From the NCBI GenBank assembly GCA_937888775.1, contig CALAQT010000347.1, positions 1-5,491 of the forward strand: a stretch of 5,491 nucleotides of DNA. The letters run 5' to 3'. Made by a program: the position numbers and the translations under genes. The DNA is from an uncultured Actinomycetes bacterium. GTDB taxonomy: Bacteria; Actinomycetota; Thermoleophilia; Solirubrobacterales; Solirubrobacteraceae. Position 1 is the stretch's first letter, and every line of letters begins with the position of its first letter. This document shows positions 1 through 5,312 of the stretch, piece after piece. The notes under the pieces were generated by a model. It worked only from the letters and a program-made list of their open reading frames with translations, was not told where the DNA came from and did not search any database.

Positions 1-61
1 CCAGCGATGCCCAGCCCACCAGCATCAGCACTAAACCCCGTCCGCGCCAAAAATGAACCAA
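1..61 (-). CDS. N-terminal fragment of probable small membrane protein (runs off left edge)
   Basis: A minus-strand frame is open from the left edge. Read from a TTG at 61 it begins MVHFWRGRGLVLMLVGWASL and leaves the window after 20 codons. A short aromatic/basic head (HFWRGRG) runs straight into a hydrophobic stretch, which is how many small two-helix bacterial membrane proteins begin (MxxxWRGxG followed by a helix; recalled, not searched). The start is uncertain: a weak GGGG lies about 5 nt upstream of the TTG, and GTG (31) and ATG (25) lie further in. The same frame stays open upstream to a TGA at 206-208, but with no ATG or GTG. Most of the gene is outside the window, so function cannot be assigned. 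Confidence 0.4.
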   Translation of the reverse strand, partial: MVHFWRGRGLVLMLVGWASL

Positions 62-305
62 GCCAACCCCGATCCACGCGGATGCCGGAGATCGATATCC
101 GCGCTGCCGGCACCACCCTATACCCGCCGCGACGATGAAGCGAACCTCGCAAGCCGTGGCTGCATCCCGCAGAATCCCGCTTCTTGCCCCGGTAGCAGGA
201 CTTCGTCAGGAGCAGCGGCGGGTCCCGCTTGCCGCTGTCGCGTCAGCAGGCTGATCGTTGATGCGGTGAGGCCGTGCGGGCACCCTCCATCACGCGCCGC
301 GAGCG

Positions 306-430
306 TTTCTACTTTGTCGCCCCCTGCAGCCACGCTGGCCCCGCTACTGCTCTGAGGCTCGAATCGGCCGAAGGAGCAGCGGACCGCCGTCCACCAGTGA
401 GCGGCGACGTGGCCGGTGGTTCGTGAATGC
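306..430. repeat. Copy A of a ~125-bp imperfect direct repeat
   Basis: The copy has a left block (TTTCTAC, then TTTGTCGCC 313-321 and GCAGCCACG 326-334), a diverged middle, an internal GAAGGAGCAGCG at 370-381, and a 27-base right block at 404-430. The right block begins GCGACGTGGCCGGTGGTTCG. It matches copy B (1200-1322) at 26 of 27 bases in the right block. The internal GAAGnAGCAGCG lies exactly 34 bases before the right block in both copies, and the left block is 69 versus 68 bases from it. GCCACG (329-334) can pair with CGTGGC (408-413), extended by CTGG (335-338) with CCAG (394-397). It could be a structured or miniature mobile element. No known family is recognised. Confidence 0.7.
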
Positions 431-530
431 AGCCATCTCAGACTCCTGTTGCTGACTGCTCTGTCGAGCCCGCAGGGGAAGCGGCGACGCATCTCGCGCG
501 AGCGGATATTGACTCGATCTGGCCTGCGCG

Positions 531-536
531 GAGGAG
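531..536 (+). promoter_or_regulatory. Possible ribosome binding site for the gene at 552
   Basis: GAGGAG lies 15 nt before the GTG at 552, longer than the ideal spacing. An in-frame stop at 540-542 rules out any longer start, so GTG 552 is the most upstream possible start. A later in-frame start cannot be excluded. Confidence 0.35.
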
Positions 537-551
537 CGATAAACTCGGCTC

Positions 552-1166
552 GTGAGGCCCGGGGACGATGAATTCGGCTTGCGTCTTGCCGCAAAGGCCG
601 CGGATCGAGGGAAAGCCGCCCGCCAGGAGTGGCCGGCCTTCGAAGATCGCCTGCGAGAGTTGGGCTACGGCCCACGAGCGATTGCGCATGCGTTTAGCAC
701 TCTGAGTGGCCCGGGCACCGTGGCGGACGCGCTGGGGGTGCTCAAGGAGATGTCACGGCCCCAATCGCAACCGGCCGCACTGAGCTTCGAAGTCACCGAG
801 ACTCGCGCCGGTTCCGTGGCGTCGAACGGGATCACGATCACGTCCATCGAGCGCGACGACTTCGGGATTCGCGTCAACTACGAAATCGTCCCGCCACCCG
901 GCGTCGACTTTCACGGACCTCGAGTTGAGGCTACGGACGATCTGGGCAATGACTACCGTGATCTCGGCGGTCATTTCGGGCTCACTGCCGGCGAAGGGTG
1001 CACCGACATCGCGGACGGCGCCAAAGCGCGCGCCCACGGCGGATTTACCATGCCGCTGCCTCCCCCAGCAGCAACCGTGCTTCGTATCCGGATCACATGG
1101 GACGCGTCTCTCTCATCAATCCGGGTGCGACCAGCGCACGAGATCCGCGTCTCGCTTCAGGGTTGA
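552..1166 (+). CDS. Hypothetical cytoplasmic protein, helical N-part plus beta-rich C-domain
   Basis: This is a 204-aa protein I do not recognise. It has no signal peptide or membrane segment, so it is probably cytoplasmic. Residues 1-67 are charged and helical (EWPAFEDRLRELGYGPRAIA, then a Gly/Pro break and VADALGVLKEM). A polar linker (68-78) leads to a beta-rich domain at about 78-203. Its alternating strands (FEVTET, GITITSIE, GIRVNYEIV, VLRIRITW, EIRVSLQ) and the DDLGNDYRDLGG turn near 129-140 suggest an immunoglobulin-like sandwich. It has one cysteine (C150). The GTG start is the most upstream allowed, because an in-frame stop lies just before it. The gene stands alone on the plus strand, bracketed by repeat copies A and B, so it could be the cargo of a duplicated or mobile segment. 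It is confidently coding; its role is unknown. Confidence 0.78.
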   Translation: MRPGDDEFGLRLAAKAADRGKAARQEWPAFEDRLRELGYGPRAIAHAFSTLSGPGTVADALGVLKEMSRPQSQPAALSFEVTETRAGSVASNGITITSIERDDFGIRVNYEIVPPPGVDFHGPRVEATDDLGNDYRDLGGHFGLTAGEGCTDIADGAKARAHGGFTMPLPPPAATVLRIRITWDASLSSIRVRPAHEIRVSLQG

Positions 1167-1199
1167 TCGAGCAGCAGCAGCAGCGACCGCATCAGCAGA

Positions 1200-1322
1200 C
1201 TTCTGCATCGTCGCCCCAGCAGCCACGGAGCTACGGCTTCTCCTTCGCCGCCCGCTGACCTGAAGCAGCAGCGCGCTCGCGACCTCAACCAGCTCGCGAC
1301 GTGGCCGGTGGTTCGTGGATGC
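1200..1322. repeat. Copy B of the ~125-bp imperfect direct repeat
   Basis: This is the second copy in the same orientation as copy A. The left block is CTTCTGC, then ATCGTCGCC (1207-1215) and GCAGCCACG (1219-1227). The internal GAAGCAGCAGCG is at 1262-1273 and the right block at 1296-1322, where one base in 27 differs from copy A. The conserved ends pair more strongly than in A. GCCACG and GAGCT (1222-1232) pair with AGCTC (1291-1295) and CGTGGC (1300-1305), leaving a 4-nt GCGA bulge. The extended pairing uses different bases from those in copy A, which hints that the fold is maintained. The copy begins 34 bases after the gene at 552-1166 stops. The intervening gap holds a short GCA run (1171-1185). 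Confidence 0.7.
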
Positions 1323-1369
1323 GGAAGTCAGGGTCGACTCGGGCGCCTGAGCGAGCCTGTGCCCGGTTA

Positions 1370-1561
1370 CTAACGCAGGTCTGGTGTCGGGTTCTCCGCA
1401 GCGCTCTTGGTGGCGCGTTGTTCCCGGCGGGCGGCTGCCTGTTGCTTGAGCTCGGCCTGCTTGGTGGATAGCGACGCGATCTGCGCTGCGCGTCGTTCTG
1501 CGGTACTCGGTCGGGGGTTCGTCGGTTGCGTGGACACGGTCACATTGCGCTTGGCTGCCAT
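1370..1561 (-). CDS. Small basic Ala/Gln-rich hypothetical protein
   Basis: This is a 63-aa protein of unknown function. The N-terminus is MAAKRNVTVSTQPTNPRPST. Residues 20-52 form a charged, Ala/Gln/Arg-rich segment (AERRAAQIASLSTKQAELKQ, then QAAARREQRA) that should be one long amphipathic or coiled-coil helix. The tail is polar. There is no cysteine, signal peptide or membrane segment. The ATG at 1561 is well supported: a perfect GAGGAG (plus 1568-1573) lies 6 nt upstream. The start overlaps the stop of a doubtful upstream ORF as TAATG, which suggests translational coupling. Composition fits a DNA- or RNA-associated or scaffold-like small protein, but that is only inference. Third-position GC looks lower than in the sigma-factor genes, so it may be an accessory gene. 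Confidence 0.6.
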   Translation of the reverse strand: MAAKRNVTVSTQPTNPRPSTAERRAAQIASLSTKQAELKQQAAARREQRATKSAAENPTPDLR

Positions 1562-1767
1562 TACTGTCTCCTCGAGTCACTTAGGGCTGGGTTTGATCGC
1601 GGGGCGCTGCCCTCCTTCGCGCGTCGGGGTGCTCCCGGACCGCCGGCAATGGCAGCGCGGCCCCGGAACGCGGGCCGCTGAGTCCCGCGGATGGAAGTGT
1701 CGTCCATAGACGCCCGGACTACATCGTCTAGCAGGTCTCGCCCTCTGGAGTGAATCGCGACCGGCAT
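1561..1767 (-). CDS. Doubtful 68-aa ORF coupled to the small protein at 1370-1561
   Basis: An ATG at 1767 is preceded by GAGGAG with 4 nt spacing (TGCC). The frame ends in a TAA that shares its last A with the ATG of the next gene (TAATG), a classic coupled arrangement. Those two signals are the whole case for the gene. The protein (MPVAIHSRGRDLLDDVVRAS at the start) has an acidic patch near residues 12-24, then a Gly/Arg/Pro-rich tail with no domain I recognise. Codon third positions are only moderately GC-rich by eye, and the overlapping frames are equally long. It may be a real accessory small protein or a translated leader for the downstream gene; equally it may be chance. Confidence 0.3.
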   Translation of the reverse strand: MPVAIHSRGRDLLDDVVRASMDDTSIRGTQRPAFRGRAAIAGGPGAPRRAKEGSAPRSNPALSDSRRQ

Positions 1768-1937
1768 GGCACTCCTCGCCGCACGCTCGGTCTGCGGGTA
1801 GCACCGTGTCCGCCGAGGCTCTGCGCCCCGAATCGGAAAAGACGGGTGCCGCCTCGTCGCCCAACCGGGTCAAAGACCAAGCCTGACCGAGAGGATCTCC
1901 GGACGACGAGAGTCGTCCTGGCGAAGGTGTCCTAGGT
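1768..1937. other. Intergenic stretch between two minus-strand genes
   Basis: No convincing gene is seen. A minus-strand frame through here starts only at TTG (1873) and is Arg/Ser-rich with no recognisable domain. The stretch should hold the promoter for the small genes to its left, but I see no clear -35/-10 pair. The only clear structure is the hairpin at 1901-1918. Confidence 0.4.
1901..1918 (-). terminator. Hairpin after the membrane protein gene, possible terminator
   Basis: GGACGAC (1901-1907) and GTCGTCC (1912-1918) form a perfect 7-bp stem around a 4-nt loop. It lies about 20 bases past the TAG stop (1938-1940) of the minus-strand membrane protein. No T-run follows on the minus strand, so if it terminates it is of the hairpin-only kind common in high-GC actinobacteria. 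Confidence 0.45.
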
Positions 1938-2501
1938 CTAAGCGGTGGCAGTCGACGCGGGGCCCACAGGTGTGATCGCGGTCGCGCGCCCGAGAAGAAG
2001 GGCGACAGGGACGACCAGGAGGCCGATCGACGCGGCGGCTGCCAGGCAGCCGAGCGCGAGCACCGCGACCAGCGTCGAGGCGAGGTATCCGGCGATCGTT
2101 TCTCCGCGTGAGCACTTGCGATAAAGGGTCACCAAGACGAGTGCCGAGATCAGAAGGGGCATCCCGACCGGGACGAGCACGCCGGGCCCGTTGACGGCGA
2201 CCAACGTCAGCGGCCCTGACCAGTGCGAGCCCGTCGAGGACGCTCCTGATGAGCCGTACACCGGCAGCACGAACGCCGCTCCCACCAGTGCGGCGCTCCA
2301 CACAAGCGCCGCCGTCGCAAGCCAGAACGCCTGACGACCCTTGCGCGTCCCTCGCTCTGACCTGCCCCAAAATGTACTCCGGCAGCCAGGGCGGCCCAAC
2401 AGTTGAGCACACTGCTGCTCGGTCGCCGCGGCGGTCACCGCCTCGCCGCTACCGCTTGTGCCGCTCGCCGATCCGGAGCAGAAGCCAGCCCGCGTCCTCA
2501 A
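1938..2501 (-). CDS. Multi-spanning membrane protein of unknown function
   Basis: The protein has about 187 aa and three or four hydrophobic helices: roughly 59-83 (FWLATAALVWSAALVGAAFV), 107-127 (GVLVPVGMPLLISALVLVTL), then a long run at 136-171 that could be two short helices (LASTLVAVLALGC and ASIGLLVVPVALLLG). A Ser/Gly-rich loop at 83-98 lies between the first two. The pattern TLVxVNGxxVLxPVxxPLLxxxL followed by SIGLLxxPVALLL resembles small actinobacterial membrane proteins that I recall only as uncharacterised. The start is uncertain. The longest frame begins at TTG 2501 with no ribosome binding site; GTG 2438 (166 aa) and a TTG near residue 34 are alternatives. The first 50 residues look low-complexity and may not be translated. 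It lies downstream of the sigma/regulator pair on the same strand. Confidence 0.68.
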   Translation of the reverse strand: MRTRAGFCSGSASGTSGSGEAVTAAATEQQCAQLLGRPGCRSTFWGRSERGTRKGRQAFWLATAALVWSAALVGAAFVLPVYGSSGASSTGSHWSGPLTLVAVNGPGVLVPVGMPLLISALVLVTLYRKCSRGETIAGYLASTLVAVLALGCLAAAASIGLLVVPVALLLGRATAITPVGPASTATA

Positions 2502-2640
2502 GCACCGCCCGACGGGCCCGTTGGTCCGTTGGTCCGTGAAGGCAGCAGTTGCGTCTGATGCGCTTCCCGGTCGTCTGGCAGAGTTGCGGCGTCAATGCTG
2601 TCGGTCGAGGGGCGGGTCGGATTCCGCGGTAGAACCTCAT
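2449..2640 (-). CDS. Doubtful 63-aa ORF overlapping the regulator stop
   Basis: The ATG at 2640 overlaps the TGA of the 464-aa gene upstream (ATGA), the usual geometry for translational coupling. The frame stays open to a TAG at 2449-2451. Residues 1-40 are basic with scattered cysteines and resemble nothing known to me. The last 20 (RRAVLEDAGWLLLRIGERHK) recall the LExAGWxVLRxxE strand-helix-strand end of DUF559/Vsr-like nuclease folds, so a decayed remnant is possible. An imperfect-looking middle includes two tandem 8-bp units (CGTTGGTC at 2519-2534 on the plus strand). The 3' end overlaps the longest version of the next membrane gene but not its GTG 2438 version. Confidence 0.25.
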   Translation of the reverse strand: MRFYRGIRPAPRPTALTPQLCQTTGKRIRRNCCLHGPTDQRARRAVLEDAGWLLLRIGERHKR

Positions 2641-4031
2641 CGTGATGCTGGTTGGGATGTGGTGGGGTTGACCACGAAGCGGCCAACGAGGACCGAGGTG
2701 GCGCGCGGTGAGCCCGGTAGTCCGAGGGGCCCCAGCGCACTGCCCTGGACGTAGCGGACGACGCCGTGGACCGGGCCGGGGCAGCTGAGCGGGTGGAAAT
2801 CCTGCATGTGGATGCGCTGCCCAGCGTGGATATCTGCGTTGGTAGGCCCGCCGACGCCGCCCACGGTGCAGCCGGGGCTGCTGGCGTAGCTGAAGTCGAT
2901 CTGGTAGCGGGAGTGGCTATTCGCCACGGGCAACCGTGCAGTGAAACTGATGTCGATCAGCACAAGAGGCGCGCCGGTGATGCGCGAGAACCCCCGGCGG
3001 ACCCGACCGTCGCACGGCACGACGGTGCTGTTGTGCCGCGAGCTGCAGTACGACCGGGCGGCCACGACCCGGGCGCTGATCGGTGCGCGGACCTGCGCGG
3101 CGGTCAAGTGTGTGGCGCGGGGGGAGCGATAGCCGACTGGCAGACAGGTGTGACCGTGGGAGGTGGCACACGTGTGCCCGTCGCGGTAGAGCACGCTGAC
3201 GAGCGGACCGCCTGACAGGCCGGTACCGATCGTCGCGGTTCCTTGGAGTCGCCCGCGTGCGTAGCGGAGCACAACGAGATACGCGCCGTCGGGACCCGCC
3301 GCGGGTTCGGTCGCCAGAGCGCCGGACGAGGCGCGGTAGGTGACGCTCACCGCGTCGGGGCCGAGCAGGCCGTAATAGACGTCGCGCAGATCCATGCTCG
3401 GACACAACAATGTCCGGTCGGCCGGCGGCGGGTTATCGACCCGACAACCGCCGGCGCCGGCAGCGATCCCCTGGCTCAGAGCGCTGGCCGGCAGCCCGGT
3501 CTGGCCGATGTTGAGGAAGGCGTGCCCGCGGGCATCTGGCAGGGCACAGCCCAGCGCGTCGATGTAGTCGGCTGCGAACGGATGCAAGCGGCCGTCGTCG
3601 CCAAACGCGCGGTCGCGACCAACCACCCCGATGATGCCGTCCTGCACGCGCCCGGGCGCGACACAGACCTCCCCCCGCGTGGTATCGACCAGCCGCAACC
3701 CCCACGCGGGGCCGCCGGCAGGATCCTCCGCGCGGACTGCGAGCAGACGAATCGTGGACGGGATCGCCGCGCCGTCAAAGGCGCGCGGCTGGGGGACCGA
3801 CACGGGCGCGACCGGGCGGCCGGGCGAAAACACGCCTGCGGCAGCCAGCGCCACGGCCGCGATCCCGAGCAACGCGACGACCGCGATCGCGACCGCCCGC
3901 AACTGCAGCGGCCACCACGACCGCCGGCGCGGCGCTGCTTTTCGGGCCCCGTCCGATCCGGCCGCCGCGAGATGCCGCTGGCGCTCCGCAGCGGCCACCA
4001 GCGCCGCGCGCAAGTCGGGAAACTCGTTCAC
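2637..4031 (-). CDS. Single-pass membrane protein with Cys-rich ectodomain; probable sigma-factor regulator/sensor
   Basis: The protein has 464 aa. A cytoplasmic N-terminal tail (1-45; MNEFPDLRAALVAAAERQRH, then basic RKAAPRRR) precedes one membrane helix at about 46-67. An extracytoplasmic domain of nearly 400 residues follows. There is no signal-peptidase site, so it should sit as a type II anchor with the C-terminus outside. All ten cysteines (123, 162, 196, 210, 288, 296, 329, 340, 388, 417) are in the ectodomain, an even number suited to disulfides. Residues 286-296 read HTCATSHGHTC, a possible metal site. The GTG start overlaps the sigma-factor stop (GTGA), with AGGAGG at plus 4036-4041. 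By position it should bind or regulate the sigma factor. The tail is short and lacks the HxxxCxxC zinc anti-sigma motif, so this role is inferred from context. Confidence 0.88.
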   Translation of the reverse strand: MNEFPDLRAALVAAAERQRHLAAAGSDGARKAAPRRRSWWPLQLRAVAIAVVALLGIAAVALAAAGVFSPGRPVAPVSVPQPRAFDGAAIPSTIRLLAVRAEDPAGGPAWGLRLVDTTRGEVCVAPGRVQDGIIGVVGRDRAFGDDGRLHPFAADYIDALGCALPDARGHAFLNIGQTGLPASALSQGIAAGAGGCRVDNPPPADRTLLCPSMDLRDVYYGLLGPDAVSVTYRASSGALATEPAAGPDGAYLVVLRYARGRLQGTATIGTGLSGGPLVSVLYRDGHTCATSHGHTCLPVGYRSPRATHLTAAQVRAPISARVVAARSYCSSRHNSTVVPCDGRVRRGFSRITGAPLVLIDISFTARLPVANSHSRYQIDFSYASSPGCTVGGVGGPTNADIHAGQRIHMQDFHPLSCPGPVHGVVRYVQGSALGPLGLPGSPRATSVLVGRFVVNPTTSQPASR

Positions 4032-4594
4032 GTCTCCTCCTTCATCGCTCGTCGCAGCGCACGCAAGCCCCGGCTGACGCGCTGACGCACAACGCTCTCA
4101 GAACACCGCAGGCTTCGCGCAAGCTCGCCGTAGTCGCGCTCCTCCAACACCCGCCCCTGCACGGCCAGCCGCTGATCCTCGGGCAACTCGGCCAGCAGCC
4201 GCAGCGCCTGGTCCCCATCCCCCAACTCGTCGATCCGCTCCAGCAACTCGTCCCGCAGTGCCAACGGCTCGATCCCCAGCCGCCGGCGCGCCCGATCCTC
4301 CACCCGACCGTGCTCCCACGCGTCGGCCAGCTCATGACGCGCGATCCCGAACAACCAACCCTGCGCGTTACCGAGCTCCGCCCGAAAGCCCGACGCCCCG
4401 ACCAGGGCCGCGGCGAACACCTCCGCGGTCAGATCCGCCGCCACCTCAGACCGGCCCGTCGCACGCGACAAGAACGCAAGCATCCGACGCTCGAACCGGT
4501 CATAGAAAACCCCAAACGCCTCCGGCTCGTCCGCCGTGCGCACCAACAACTCCTCATCGCTGACATCGATCAGACGCAGAGCCATCAACCACAT
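4028..4594 (-). CDS. ECF-type RNA polymerase sigma factor
   Basis: This 188-aa protein has the two domains of a group 4 (extracytoplasmic function) sigma factor, which directs RNA polymerase to a small set of promoters. Sigma region 2 covers about 25-97: AFGVFYDRFERRMLAFL, then ADLTAEVFAAAL (region 2.2, core binding) and WLFGIARHELADAW (regions 2.3-2.4, -10 recognition). A linker (98-127) precedes region 4 at about 131-183: LAELPEDQRLAV, then the helix-turn-helix DYGELARSLRCSESVVRQRV that reads the -35. Length is normal. The ATG at 4594 has GGAGG 13 nt upstream, a little far; the other near ATG (4585) is worse. The stop overlaps the start of the membrane protein gene, so the two are probably made and regulated together. 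I see no obvious autoregulated promoter upstream. No C-terminal extension is present. Confidence 0.95.
   Translation of the reverse strand: MWLMALRLIDVSDEELLVRTADEPEAFGVFYDRFERRMLAFLSRATGRSEVAADLTAEVFAAALVGASGFRAELGNAQGWLFGIARHELADAWEHGRVEDRARRRLGIEPLALRDELLERIDELGDGDQALRLLAELPEDQRLAVQGRVLEERDYGELARSLRCSESVVRQRVSRGLRALRRAMKEET
4034..4042 (-). promoter_or_regulatory. Strong ribosome binding site inside the sigma gene 3' end
   Basis: On the minus strand the sequence reads AAGGAGGAG just before the GTG at 4031, within the last codons of the sigma factor. It fixes the start of the membrane protein at the overlapping GTG. Confidence 0.75.
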
Positions 4595-5018
4595 ATTCCG
4601 GTACGGCCCTCCTTCTGTGACCCGCGCCCCACCAGCCCCGCACGCACATCACCACCGCGCCGCGGCTCCCAGCCTCGCGCAGAGTGCTGCTTTGTCGCCA
4701 AGGCAGCCACGAGACCGAGACTGCCCCTTTCCGCCGGCAGCAGCCACGCCGGCCGGCCCGGTGAGATGACCGCTCCTGGTGCTTTCCGCGCACGCCGAGA
4801 TGTGGCTGAGCGGCTCGGGCGTACCCGCGCTGACGGGAACGCAGGTCTCGACCTCCGCATGGCAAGAGCCTCGCAAATCGCCACGAGCGCATCTCTCGCC
4901 GATGCCGGTGGCGTCCCTGCATTGCAACGGAAGCGGGTGCGTGCCAACGACGGACGGAGACGGTGGTTCGCACGCGGATGCGCAGGCCCTGGCGTCGCCG
5001 CGGCGAAGCTGTAGCCCG
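4595..5018. other. Divergent 424-bp intergenic region between sigma factor and nuclease
   Basis: No convincing gene is found. The nuclease frame stays open upstream to a GTG at 4779, but the extra 80 residues are low-complexity and not expected in the family. Both flanking genes must be transcribed from here, but I cannot point to a credible -35/-10 pair for either. The region holds two copies of the short repeat motif (4691-4748). CGGTGGTTCG at 4961-4970 is followed by GGATGCG, an echo of the right block of repeats A and B. Confidence 0.4.
4691..4748. repeat. Two further copies of the short motif found in repeats A and B
   Basis: TTTGTCGCC (4691-4699), three bases, then GCAGCCACG (4703-4711) matches the left block of repeat A at all 18 fixed bases; the spacer is 3 instead of 4. 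A weaker copy follows: TTTCCGCC at 4728-4735, then GCAGCCACG at 4740-4748. The right block is not clearly present at the spacing seen in A and B, so these may be partial or decayed copies of the same element. Confidence 0.45.
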
Positions 5019-5312
5019 ATGCCCGAGGCTTGGGTGTATCTGTTGCGTTGCCGCGACGGCTCGCTCTACACGGGTTGGACGGTCGATCTCGAGCGCAGGC
5101 TGGCGCGCCACCGTGCCGGCGTCGCGAGCCGCTACACGGCCAGCCGGCTGCCCGTCGAGCTCGAGCTTGCGATGCCGATGCGCGACCGCGCGGCTGCTCG
5201 CCGCGAGGAGGCTCGCATCAAGCGCCTGCCGCGGGCAGCAAAGGTCGCGCTGCTCAGCGCCGCTGAGGTGACGCGAACGACCAGCGCTTGGCCAGATACG
5301 CAGGCCCCGTAA
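5019..5312 (+). CDS. GIY-YIG endonuclease domain protein, UPF0213 type
   Basis: This 97-aa single-domain protein belongs to the GIY-YIG nuclease superfamily. Members cut DNA with a Tyr, Arg and Glu plus one metal ion; the small UPF0213 group is widespread and its cellular role is poorly defined. Residues 5-19 give the two signature strands, WVYLLRCRDGSLYTG (GIY as VYL, YIG as YTG). They are followed by DLERRLARHRAG with the conserved Arg (R26 or R27), SRYTASRLPVEL, and the helix AARREEARIKRLPRAAK with the likely metal-binding Glu (E63). Length and order match the family. I chose ATG 5019 because family members start a few residues before the first strand; no strong ribosome binding site is visible. 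It is divergent from the sigma operon with no sign of functional linkage. The active-site pattern looks intact. Confidence 0.92.
   Translation: MPEAWVYLLRCRDGSLYTGWTVDLERRLARHRAGVASRYTASRLPVELELAMPMRDRAAARREEARIKRLPRAAKVALLSAAEVTRTTSAWPDTQAP

Larger units (their letters stand above)
62..551. other. 490-bp non-coding stretch with hairpin and repeat copy A
   Basis: I see no convincing gene here. The long frames on both strands are Arg/Ser/Pro-rich, lack ribosome binding sites and resemble nothing I know. Two structures stand out. One is a perfect 7-bp stem (CAGCGGC 213-219 with GCCGCTG 231-237, 11-nt loop). The other is copy A of the ~125-bp repeat at 306-430, listed separately. The stretch separates a minus-strand gene at the left edge from the plus-strand gene at 552, so promoters for both probably lie here. 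A TTGACT at 509-514 is the only -35-like word, and it has no well-spaced -10 partner. Confidence 0.5.

Noticed and set aside
509..514. TTGACT as a -35 box for the gene at 552
   Set aside because: The nearest -10-like word (GATAAA at 538-543) is about 23 bases away, too far for a standard promoter.
118..675. 185-aa minus-strand frame running through repeat A and into the 552-1166 gene
   Set aside because: There is no ribosome binding site or recognisable domain, and it is partly antisense to a more convincing gene. The matching part of repeat B keeps only a short stretch of similar peptide before the frames diverge.
1171..1185. GCA trinucleotide run
   Set aside because: Only about five units just after a stop codon; too short to be more than a chance run in GC-rich DNA.
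306..1322. Repeats A and B as integron attC sites
   Set aside because: Size and cassette-like layout fit loosely, but I see no GTTRRRY/RYYYAAC core sites and no integrase gene.
1870..2412. 180-aa minus-strand frame overlapping the membrane protein
   Set aside because: Arg makes up a large share of its residues and it has no domain. The overlapping frame encodes coherent membrane helices, so this one is a shadow.
3243..4085. 280-aa plus-strand open frame antisense to the membrane regulator
   Set aside because: It is Arg/Gly/Ala-rich, has no ribosome binding site or domain, and mirrors a clearly coding GC-rich gene on the other strand.
4779..5018. 80-residue N-terminal extension of the GIY-YIG protein from GTG 4779
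   Set aside because: Single-domain UPF0213 proteins begin just before the first strand. The extension is low-complexity and covers the intergenic region.
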